DNA from: Adenanthera pavonina
Taxonomy: Eukaryota; Streptophyta; Magnoliopsida; Fabales; Fabaceae
DNA: 64,000 bases
Direction of reading: 5' to 3'
Assembly: GCA_026686845.1 (NCBI GenBank)
Contig: JAIVEN010000013.1
Coordinates: 9,940,001-10,004,000 of the forward strand
The position numbers and the translations under genes are program-made. This document shows positions 25,301 to 35,708 of the stretch, one piece after another. Numbering within the stretch: position 1 is the stretch's first letter; each line of letters opens with the position of its first letter. The notes under the pieces are model-generated. The model had not been told where the DNA came from. It did not search any database and saw only the letters and a list, made by a program, of their open reading frames with translations.

Positions 25301-26689
25301 TGAGATCATTCATGTTTAATGGATAAGGATTTATATATTTGATAGGTCGATGATTATTGAAATGTTCAGTTAAATTTTTCCCTACTAGTTTCACCCTCTC
25401 TTTTCTATCTTACAGTCAATAGTCACTAATGTGGGTAACATAGGTATTTCAATAATTAAAATCTGCTCTCCCTCTTTGAAGCACCTCTCCTCCCAACCTT
25501 GGGATGAAACAGGTCTCTCTAGGTGGGAGAGAAATCTCCCATGGTGACATTATTCCTTTCTTTTCAGGACCAGCCAAATGTACCCAACCCAAGAAAGATA
25601 TCTCCTTTCCAATCCTTTTATTTAAGTATCATCCAACTAAATGGAGCTTTAGGACATGGTTGATACAATGGAAAGTAATTCTAAGAAATAGAATAGAAAA
25701 GAGAAATTTCAATATTAATATGTTTGGTAGAAAAAATTGAACTTTCAAAGAAATATGAGTTTCCATTAAATTAAAGAAGCTTTCTTTCTTTATCTTAGGC
25801 TCAAAAACCAACTTTCTCATAAAAAAACATATTGTGTATCCAAATTTAACTTGACTTATGAAATGATACAACTATTTTGGCCCTTGACATTATGGAAGCT
25901 CCTCCCATGCACACACCTGAAACTCTCTAAAGTAGTGGTAGAATATATAAATATATATATAACAAAAATTGGCAGAGTGAGTGTTTTTTCTCTTATATGT
26001 TTTTTATTTTAATTGTTTTGTTTGAATTTCATTTTTTATATTATATATTTAGTGCTTAAGACCTATCATAGGAAAAGCTTAAGAATGTAAAAGAAAGAAA
26101 ATAAATTCGTTTTTCTTTGGCCTGAAGAAATAAAAATTACTGAAAAAATAAATACATGTAAAAATGTATAAATAAATAAATTACTGAAGTCAAAGCTCTC
26201 AAATAGTGTAAAAAAAGAAGTCAAAGGTCTCAAATAAGTAAATGCATAAATAGCTAATAGGCTATTACGAGAAAACAAAGATTGGGGGAATTTATTGAAG
26301 TTTTTTGCATAAAATTAAAAAAGATACTTTTTTTATTTATGAAAATAAAATAAAAGGCTTGAATAATAAAATATAAAGATAATGTTGGTAGGGAAGGAAT
26401 ACATGAAAGGGTTTTCAATTTGTTAAAAAATTGCCCATGATTTTGAAGACTCAATTTGGGTATTTTAATAAGAGGTATTTATGTCATTAAGTTATTTTGG
26501 TTTCTTCCTTTATATTAATAATTACATCATACCAAACTTTCAAAATAATAAAAATTCTTATTTCTTTCATCCTACCAAATATAATTTTAGTGAGGAAATA
26601 GTTTTTCTATAAAAGCTTCTCTCCTTTTTCTTCTCTCATTCTATTTCCTTAAAAAATAGTTCTATCCTACCAAATATGATGCAAGTGAA
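25301..26689. other. AT-rich DNA, no gene
   Basis: Short ORFs are of low complexity. Words such as CCTACCAAATAT near 26570 and 26665 resemble ends of small DNA transposons, but no paired inverted repeat was established. Confidence 0.35.
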
Positions 26690-26878
26690 TGGAAAGATAG
26701 GGAATGCAAAGGGTTGCATACTACCAGTTTGAAAGATAGACAAAATGAAGATTTGAGTTAAGAATGAGCATTTATTAATTATGGATTTATGCACTTTTCA
26801 AATTGGGTTCTTTAATTTGTATCATGTCATTTGTTTTTCATTTTTGATTATTGAATAATTTTTTTAACTAATCAACAA
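26690..26878 (+). repeat. segment duplicated at 45185-45425
   Basis: It shares GTGAATGG, TACTACCAGTTT/TACTGCCAGTTT, ACAAAATGAAG, GGTTAAGAATGAG-type and TTATTAATTATGGATTT phrases in the same order with 45185-45425. The homology resumes after the MITE, at 27468-27545 (CAAACATGGAAAAAAGTAGAAT), matching 45412-45485. Confidence 0.75.
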
Positions 26879-27467
26879 GGTTCAAAAAATCATACTTGGA
26901 CATTGAACCCGTTAAGGCACTGGTACAAGGTTCAATGGTTTAACCGTTGTTTAACCAAAATTAAATCGGTGGTGATAAATTTAATAAATTTTTTTTATTT
27001 TATACATTATATAGAAAATAAAAAAATATTATTAATAAGTTTTACAACCTAATATTAAAATCTACATAAGTTAATATTCAATTGTAAACATATTTTGAAT
27101 TCAAAATAGTTAATTAATATTTTTTTCATATTATTTATTAAGTAAATTTATCATTATTAATAATTATGTATCATAATAATGTTTATACACTATTATAATA
27201 TAGAAAGGAAAAATTTATACAAAAAATAATACTATTTAGTACTAAAAATAATTTTATTTTATTTCTAAAAAATAAAAAAAAATTTAAAAATTAAAAATTA
27301 AAAAATAAACCAATTTGATTGGTTCAACACTGGTTCGAGACTAGTTTAACTGGTTTTCCACTGGTTCTGGAAAGAGGCGGTTGATATTTATAATCAAATC
27401 GGACCTGACACCAAAAATGGGTTAAACTAGTAGAACTGATCGATTCAGTTTGATTTTTTGAACATTG
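26879..27467. mobile_element. GGTT-rich Mutator-type MITE
   Basis: The ends are GGTTCAAAAAATCATACTTGG and the near-complement AGTTTGATTTTTTGAACATTG. The 9-bp flanks AATCAACAA and AATCAAACA agree at 7 positions, fitting a Mutator-type duplication. The paralogous copy near 45412 reads straight through ACTAATCAAACATG without the element, an empty site that confirms the insertion. The interior is AT-rich with TTTAACTGG/GGTTCAACACTGGTT words near the ends, and has no coding sequence. Confidence 0.75.
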
Positions 27468-27574
27468 AATCAAACATGGAAAAAAGTAGAATAGTTAAAC
27501 ATGTTATTATAAAAGTAACATATTGAAGGCCTAGTGTAGGGTTGTGGATTCTTTTTTATGCTTTTGGGAATCAC

Positions 27575-27760
27575 ATTATGGTTTGGGTAATCTTGTTGAA
27601 TGGAGGGATGTTGTTAGAGATTTAAATTTTGTCATTAAAAGCTCCAACTGCCGAACGCAACAGAGAAGGTGCATAAACGAGCTTATGCCCTCTTATCTTT
27701 TATATCACTATAATTATTATTCGGCAATTTATTTTTATTATTAATTTTTATATAGAGACA
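27575..27760. repeat. duplicated segment, copy 2
   Basis: This is the partner of 25040-25300 in direct orientation about 2.5 kb away; see that entry for shared words. Divergence is visible, so the duplication is not recent. Confidence 0.6.
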
Positions 27761-28831
27761 TATATATGACAATTTAAAATTTAAAGTTCTTTTTATTTCA
27801 TTGTTTTTTTTCATTTTTTTAAGTATTAAGTACATTCTCTAACCGATAATCGAAGACTAATTTTTTTAAATCATAAAGATCATTTTCCATTTCATTTTAT
27901 TCAACATACAAAACAAAACAAGCCTTGAGAGTTAGGGAAGAATGACATTAACATTCTAGTTTGGTTCAATTATATAGGTATTATTTTACATTACCAGAAT
28001 GGTTGTATTTGGCTGAACAAAGAAATATTACACATGTAATACTGATTATCTAAGTTGGTATATTCACCAATACTCACCAAAGGCTGGATTTTAGACATTG
28101 CATGCCTGTAATGGGTTCAAAAATACCAAATTGTCCTAATAAACAAAAACATGACATCTTCATTCACGTGCTTCATCTTTATCTTTTCAGTGCTTCATCT
28201 TTCCCCACCACCAAACCCCCTGACCCCACAGACCTTCGTTCTTCCCCTACTGTCGTCTCACTTTTGTCAGTTCCACCTTCAGCTTTGACTCAAATCCGCA
28301 ACAGTAATTGCAGAGATGGCGCTCACAGATCTTATCACTGGCGACAATTTGGCATAAAAAATGTAATCGTAGAGACGATGCTCGACTTGTTGCCGATTCT
28401 TCGAAGATCGCCTCCTATCTTCGTTGACCTTAACCTTCTCACGACCTGCTTCCATCTCGCAGATCTCATAACCTTCTTGCAGATCTCACGAGCTTGGCGT
28501 CACTCATCATCCTTCTTCCTCAGGATCTCGAAGTCACACATCTCACGAAGCTAGTCCTTCCCGTTTGAAGTTCGTCCTGCGATTGCTATGCTCGAAGTCC
28601 AGAGCTCACCATACTCGAACCTTCTTCCAGATCTTGTTTGTTTTAGATTTTGTGATGTTGATCTGTGTTGGTTTGTGATGTTGGCTAACAACGAACATAC
28701 ACTACCAGGGAAGGAGAATGGTGAGGTGGGAGGGGTTTTTACCCAAGGCCAAAAGTTATCATTTCACATTTATCTGGATTTTTTTATTTGTACAAATTAG
28801 ATATCATTACCCCATTCTTTTATACCATATT
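27761..28831. other. no supported gene; GC-richer patch 28150-28760
   Basis: 28150-28760 is richer in C and T, with CTTC/TCTCGAAG words, like an untranslated leader or old promoter. A 150-codon open frame (28102-28554) is open by composition and has no recognisable motif. The left side of the Mutator target lies at its right end. Confidence 0.35.
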
Positions 28832-28840
28832 AAATAAATA
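28832..28840. repeat. 9-bp target-site duplication, left copy
   Basis: AAATAAATA abuts the left terminus GGTTTTTTT. The identical 9-mer lies at 45095-45103, directly after the right terminus. Nine base pairs is the duplication length of Mutator-like transposases. Confidence 0.9.
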
Positions 28841-30200
28841 GGTTTTTTTGAATAAAATATAATAAATAAATAAATTATTTGTCAATATATGTTACGTTAG
28901 AAAGAATTTATCGATCTATATTAATAAAAATTTATGATCAGACAATCGACAAACACGTTATGAATAAATCGATCAATAGATACACAATTTTTTTTAAATA
29001 AAAAAAAAAGTCGATTGGTAATCGACTTGTTAGTCATGAACAGTAGAATAAACAAGTCTCAAACAAGTCGATTCATTATTAATCGACTTGTTATTATTAT
29101 TTTTTTTAATTTTTTTTCACCAGACTTATTTTTTTTTTCATACATATATATATATATGTGTGTGTTTGTGTTTGTGTTTGTGTGTTCCATTACGATAATA
29201 AGAAATGTTTTTTTTACATAATTTTATTTTAAAAAAATTAGAAATATAATAAATTATTTTTAATATAATAGATTATTTTTAATATAGGATAAAAATCCTT
29301 TAATTATTTTATAATATAATATAAGACGAATGAAGTAACAACAATACAATAATTTAATGTATATAATGATTAGAATTAATGATTTTTATAATTATGAAAA
29401 AAATAATAGTTTAGAAAATAAAAAAAATTGGGATTCATTAGTTAATCATTTTTTTAAATAAAAAAAGCAAGTCCATTGTGTAGGCTATTAAGTTACTAAT
29501 GGGTAATTTTTTAAAAGAGAAAAAGATATTTCAAGACATGGAATAAAAAATATTTTCAAATCATTAATTTTAGTTGAAGAGTTAATTTATCTCAATTATA
29601 AATTTAATTTATATGACATGAAAATTTTTAAATTGGGTTCTATTTGAGAAATATTGTTAATTCTGAGTATATAGTTGTTGTTTTCCCCTTTTTTTTTAAC
29701 CATTCAAAAGCAAGTGGATTGGGTACCAATCACTTACTTTTGTTTTTTTTTTAAATGAATTTTATTTTAACGAACTTTCTTTTATTTTTTTTTAAATTTT
29801 TTTTAATATCATCTTTCTATCTATCTCAAGTGATTTTTTTTTCATAATATGTAGTAATTTATTATTTTTATTCCTTATTTATTATATTATTAGTATTGTA
29901 AATTATGTTATATTTAATGAAATGAATGAAATTAATAGAAGTAAAATTTAAATTTTTTATTTTTTTTTAATTTAAAAATGTAATGAATGTTTCTTAATAT
30001 ACGTAAAATCTCTCTTATTATCTTATAATATGGGACAAAGAGAGTAATAAAAATATAATGATTTTTTTTATAATGATTAGAATGAATTATTTTTATAATA
30101 AATAGAAAAAAATAGCTTATAATAAAAATTATAACTAGTTTATTATTAGGAGATAATTTTTGGTAAATAAATCTATTAAATATCAAATAGTGTGTTTTTA
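28841..30200 (+). repeat. left terminal inverted repeat of the Mutator element
   Basis: It matches, as reverse complement, 43963-42520 over its whole length and 45094-43964 over its outer 1.17 kb, with point changes and small gaps. It contains several small hairpins on the theme CAAGTCGATT...AATCGACTTG (perfect at 29008-29028 and 29062-29092, degenerate near 29466-29510 and 29706-29741). A (TA)/(TG) tract lies at about 29142-29185. The homology fades after about 30200. Confidence 0.88.
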
Positions 30201-30483
30201 TTTTTTAAAAAAATAAAGTAGAAAATTTCCCCTTCATTTTACTATTATTATTTTTTTAATTTTTTAATTGATGGAGTCAAGTACACTCTCTCTTCTAAAT
30301 GAAGCAAGTTGATTCATGGGTCTGTATGTATCATATAATTTGGTCAGAATTCCAATCCTGACTAGATTCTTGAATAAGTTTTTTTGACCAGATTTTTTTA
30401 TAGCCCACAAATTTTGTCTAGTTCAGATTCCCCTTTCCTATTCCCCTTTCTCATGCTCATATTTTACACGTGTGCTTTTGAAT

Positions 30484-30655
30484 GAAAGACGTTTCAATTT
30501 TTTTTTTTATTTTTTGTTTCTCATAATTGATGTTGTGTGAAAGACATTTGGAGTTTTTTTTTTAATTTTTGGTACCTCATGAACAGCACTTGAAAGACAT
30601 ATCAATTTTTTTTTTAACTTCTTGTGACTTGTGATAGATGTTGTATGCAGAGAGG
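30484..30655 (+). repeat. three diverged tandem units of about 55 bp
   Basis: Units start GAAAGACGTTTC (30484), GAAAGACATTTGG (30539) and GAAAGACATATC (30592). Each continues with a long T tract and a GATGTTGT-like end. They lie between the left inverted repeat and the 775-bp duplication, so they may be promoter or subterminal transposase-binding DNA. Confidence 0.65.
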
Positions 30656-30682
30656 CAGAGAATCTCTGCATGCAACATCTAA
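30638..30682. other. 18-bp stem hairpin
   Basis: The arms are 30638-30655 (AGATGTTGTATGCAGAGA) and 30665-30682, complementary at all positions but one, which is a T-G pair, around a 9-base loop. It is the strongest short hairpin in the element interior outside the LTR. Confidence 0.75.
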
Positions 30683-31234
30683 TATGTACTTCAGTAATTA
30701 TTTGAAAAAATAATGTTCCCCCTGTGATTCTACAAAAATAATAGCTATCTACTTAAACATTCATGTTGCAGCTTCTTCATTTTATCACTTTGGCTCTCAT
30801 TCCAGCTCCTCTTAGTTTTCATCTTCTTTTGGAATATTTGTTGCGTTTTCTTACCATAATTGTCATCTTCATTCTCTCATCAATTCTAACTTCTTGCAAG
30901 TACTTGGAGTTTTATCTACAGAACTTCATCTCATATTGGTATTTTTCTTTCTCTCATCTTCTTTAATATTATTGTTAGTAAATTTTTTATGTGTTTTAAT
31001 TTAAAATTTGCACTTTTTAGTTTTGTATAACATTTTTGTTAGTAAAATGAGTTATTTATTTGATACAATATAATGTCTTAGTTTAATGCTTTAGTTAGAT
31101 TAAGTTATTAAAGTATGAGGGTATGAGACTGTGACACCATTTTACTTAATATTTATTTGATATTTATGTAATGAATATTTGATATATATTTAAGAATAAA
31201 AATAAAAATAAACAGAAATAAACTTTACACTTTA
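30683..31234. other. AT-rich interior, no gene
   Basis: A 67-codon hydrophobic frame at 30763-30966 looks compositional. No motif is seen. Confidence 0.35.
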
Positions 31235-32785
31235 CATGAAAATAAACGTATATTTTTTATGTTTTATTTTTTATGAAACGAATAATTTTTAATGAAGATA
31301 AATTTATATTTAAGTTTCGTTTTTCAACAGTATGATCAGTTTCAAAGAAAATAAACAATCATTTTTTATATTTCATTTTTATGAAAATATTCAATTTTTT
31401 AATCTGAATAAACTTATATTTTTTTTATGGCTCATAAAATTTGAAAGTAGATTTAAAAAAGAGTTAAAAAAATTATTTATATTCCTCACTTATTCTTCAC
31501 GTGTACTGAAATTTGTAATAAATTTCATATATTCAACATAATTAAATAATTGTTGTTCGTTCATTTAAAAAAAAATGACATCTCATGCAAATAAAAATAG
31601 TGGAGATGTAATTGTTAAATAACTATTATTTTATATGTTGGTTGAGAGGGTTTTATCTGAGTCACCTGGGTATCACTTTGTTTTTTGTTACAACACTTGA
31701 AAATATGACTTGGACACTAGCAATACATGAGTATGTTATACTTGTTAGTTTTTATGGTTTTCATTATTTTCTCTTTCATTGTATAAAATAAAAAACTATT
31801 TTACATTGGACGAAAATTCTTTTTGCAGTTTATTGTTAAATTTTTTAAAAATAATATCATGGTTCAAGAGATACCCTTATTGCTAAGCTCAAGATATAAA
31901 GTTGATTTTAGTTAAAAAATGCATGATTTTGGCCATTCATAATTAGAATTCTTTTGAAATATTTGTTGATGTGGAATTAATATAATTTTTTATTTAATGT
32001 CACTCTATTCATGAAAATAAATGTATATTTTTTTAAGTTTTGTTTTTTATAAAACTAATAATTTTTAATGAAGATAAATTTATATTTAGGTTTCATTTTT
32101 CAACAGCATGATCATATTCAAAGAAAATAAACAATCATTTTTTATATTTCATTTTTATAAAATATTCAATTTTTAATCGGAATAAATTTATATTTTTTAT
32201 GGCTCATAAAATTTTAAAGTAGATTTAAAAAGAGTTAAAAAAAAATCATTTATATTTCTCACTTATTCCTCACTTCTACTGAAGTTTGTAATAAATTTCA
32301 TATATTCAACACCATTAAATAATTGTTGTCCGTTCATTTTAAAAAAAAAGGACATCGCATGCAAATAAAAACTGTGGAGATGTAATTGTTAAATAACTAT
32401 TATTTGACATGTTGGCTAAGAGAGTTTTATATGAGTCACCTGGGTATCACTTTGTTTTTTGCTACAACACTTGAAAATATGACTTGGACGTGTAGCAATA
32501 CATGAGCATGTTATGCTTGTTAGTTTTTATGTTTTTCATTATTTTCTCTTCCATTGTATAAAATAAAAAACTATTTTACATTGGATGAAAAAATTTTTCA
32601 TTTTATTGTTAAATTTTTTAAAAATAATATCATGGTTCAAGAGATACTCTTAGTGCTAAGCTCTAGATATAAAGTAGATTTTAGTTAAAAAAAATACATG
32701 ATTTTGGCCATTCATAATTAGAATTCTTTTGAAATATTTGTTTATGTGGACTTAATGTAATTTTTTTATTTAATGTCCCTTTATC
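31235..32785 (+). repeat. 775-bp tandem duplication upstream of the transposase
   Basis: Copy 1 is 31235-32009 and copy 2 is 32010-32785. Both start CATGAAAATAAA, and the same word begins the sequence after copy 2 (32786). Shared internal landmarks in the same order are GAGTCACCTGGGTATCACTT, AACACTTGAAAATATGACTT, ATTGTATAAAATAAAAAACT and GATTTTGGCCATTCATAATT. Differences are mostly single bases. The duplication lies directly before the transposase N-terminus and so probably doubles its promoter or leader. Confidence 0.9.
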
Positions 32786-35499
32786 CATGAAAATAAAATT
32801 AGGAAGTGGAATGGACAATAGATCAATGCTTCTATGTATATTTGCAAATGGACAAATTTTTTATGGCCAAGATGGTGTGACATTCGAGTCAAACGATATG
32901 TGAATAATAAGTGTTGATCTGACATTGCTTTAGTTAGACTAAAGCAAGTTGTCGGCCAAAATCTCAATCTTCTTCCGAATCAAATTGTGATAGATCTTTT
33001 ATATAAAATTCCAATTTCCATAAATCCACTTTGGTACAGGGGTTGGAAAATACTAGATGATTATGATTTACAAAGAATGTGACAACTGCATTCTTGATTC
33101 TCTACTCACTTGACGTGTGTAGAGATGTATGCAAATATTTCTAATGTGGAACTTGATCATCATCTAGAATCACACCCAACGGAGAACTATAGTGGATATA
33201 CACTTCCAAAGCAATAAGGAGTCATGATTAGCACGTATATGGAAAATTTCCACCCATTTGATCCTTCTCCAACCATTGGAGATGCTGGACCATCATCTCC
33301 AGTACCTCCAACTGAACACATAGGTCAATTTGAATAATTTGTGTATATTGGCAATGATCGATCATCATTTTCTCCTCTTCCAACAGAAGACATAATGGAT
33401 AACTTTGAGGATGACAATGAATACGATTCTCATGTTAGTGTTGATGATGGCAATGACAATGATGATGATGATGAGATCAATGAGGACATCAATGAGGATA
33501 ATGGTGATATGAATCATAACGATGCGCCTGCCCTTGTTTTCTTATCTCAGGTTGATATAGAATTTGCTATGGCTCCTAATTTTAGTGGACTTGGGGATAT
33601 TCTACCTCTTAATGATAACCATGAGCTATTTCCTGGTCAGATGTTTAACAATGCTCGTGTTTTAAAACGTGTAGTCAAGTTATATAATGTTCGAGTGCAT
33701 CACACATTCAAGGTGTATCTTTCAAGTAGAAAATCTCAAGAATTTCAATGTATCAACTATGGAAACGGTTGCAAATGGAGAGTGAGGGCTTCCAAGAAAG
33801 TAAGTGATAGTTTTTGGACTATTACAAAATATGAAGGGCCTCATACATGTTTATCTACATCATTAACACAAGATCATCCTAAGTTGGATGCTGATCTTAT
33901 CTCTTCTTGTATTATGGCCATGGTGACTGACAAACCAGATGTGAAAGTTTCACAAATCATTGAGCGAATGCAATCCATGTTTGGGTACATAGTATCATAT
34001 TGAAAAGCATGGAAGGAAAAACAATTGGCGATCGCCACTATTTGGGGCAATTGGGAGACATCATGTGCTTTATTACCAAGGTGGTTAGCTGCAGTTGAGC
34101 ATTTTATGCCTGGGTCGATTGTCAAATATACATACAAGCAAACTTCGAATGTCAATGATGATGGGCAACATGTGGAGATGTTTCGTCTCGTATTTTGGGC
34201 GTTTAAGCCATGCATTGACGCCTTTGAGCATCTAAAGCCTATAGTACAAGTAGATGGAACTTTCTTATATGGGAAATATAAGGGCACATTTCTCATGGCA
34301 ATATCTCAAGATGGTAATCGAAATGTAGTGCCACTTGCCTTTGCTGTGGTTGAGGGGGAGACAAAATCAGCTTGGTCATGGTTTTTATACAATGTGCATA
34401 TCTATGTTGTAAAGAGAAGGAAAGGAATATGTTTGATATCAGATAGACATCCATCAATTACGGAAGCTGTTGCAGACCGTCATGTTGGATGGCAACCATC
34501 ATATGGATATCATGTTTTTTGTCTAAGGCATGTGGCTTCAAACCTACACAAAGCATACAAAACAAATTGGTTGAAGTAGAAGTTTATAAAGATTGGTGAG
34601 ATTCATGAACCTTAATAATTTACAAACATATGATTAACATTCTTTGCCATTAACTTTATAAATATGGACAGGGTATGCATATGAGCAGGCAGTTGTTGAC
34701 AAACAATTGGAAGAACTCACATTGTTGCATCCGGACGCTGCTAGATGGATTGAAGCTATTAAGAAAGAGCAATGGTGTCGCACACATGACATTAAGGGTC
34801 GGCGCTATGGTCATATGACAACAAACCTTGCAGAGTGCATGAATGGTGTATTTAAAGGTGTACGAAGTTTGCCTATTGCAAGTTTGGTGAAGGCGACCTT
34901 CTATAGGGTGAATGGTTATTTTGTTAAACGTGCCCAACAAGTTCACACACAGATAGCAGTAAGGCAAATGTTTTCTGAAACATTAAACAGGAAATTAGAT
35001 ACAGCTACACAAGCTGCATCTGCATGTATTGTTCACCAGTATGACAAAATAGCAACATCATTTGAGGTCGATGAACCATATAATATTGCGGCTGGTCAAT
35101 TTGGTCGTCGTTGCAGGCTTAACCTAAGCCAAAAAAAAATGTGATTGTGGAGAGTTCCAGGCTGAGAAATATCTATGTATGCATGTGATAGCCGCATGTG
35201 CTGTAGTAGGCATTGACTATGTACAATTCGTGGATCCTGTATTCAAGTTGGAATCCATGCAATCAGCCTATAACAATGAGTTTATACCAATAGGAGATGA
35301 GGTTCATTGGCTAGAATTTGATGGTCCTCACTTGATTCCTGACCCATCAATGATTCGAGCAATAGGCCGCCCTCGCTCAACTCGCATTCGTAATGAGATG
35401 GATTGGACCACACCAGGACAACCTAACAAATGTGGGTTGTGTAGGCAAATAGGTCACAATTGGTTGAATTGTCCACAGACTCTACCATTTAGGCAGTAA
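32786..35499 (+). pseudogene. Mutator-like (MULE) transposase, disabled
   Basis: This would be the DDE transposase that moves the element. N-terminal coding (FANGQIFYGQDGVTFESND, then after a shift VGQNLNLLPNQIVIDLLYK) starts about 32830 with stops. The ORF from 33341 has an acidic stretch, then the MuDR-type DNA-binding finger region (about 33650-33860, NGCKWRVRASKK, YEGPHTC). The MULE catalytic domain has D in VDGTFLYGKYKG (34253), D in ISDRH and E in NLAECMN. After an intron (GT 34596, AG 34671) come a SWIM finger (CDCGEF...CMH, about 35140-35190) and a CCHC knuckle (CGLCRQIGHNWLNC, 35430-35470). The catalytic triad is intact, but TGA at 34001, TAG at 34577 and an extra A in the A-run near 35133-35141 break the frame. 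Confidence 0.9.
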
Positions 35500-35564
35500 T
35501 TTGTATGAAACTATGTGTGTTTGACTTTTGTGAAATGTAATGAAATTTGTATTATTAATCTAAA

Positions 35565-35708
35565 GCATAGGTTGCATTATTATAATTTTTTTTAATATTG
35601 GACACTGTTTACTCCATCCAATGCAGAGACTTTTAGCATGTGTTGTATTATTATAATTTTTTTTTAATATTGAACACTATTGACTGCATCCAATGCAAAG
35701 ACTTTTAA
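35565..35708 (+). repeat. 73-bp tandem duplication before the mobile-domain gene
   Basis: Two copies of a unit running from (G/A)CAT(A/G)(G/T)GTTG, TATTATTATAATTTTTTTT and AATATTG(G/A)ACACT to CATCCAATGCA(G/A)AGACTTTTA. The second copy ends 3 bases before the ATG of the mobile-domain gene, so it forms the immediate leader or promoter of that gene. Confidence 0.8.

Noticed and set aside
28102..28554. 150-codon open frame in front of the MULE
   Set aside because: No motif; the patch is CT-rich and poor in stops by composition, like an untranslated leader. Not supported as a gene.
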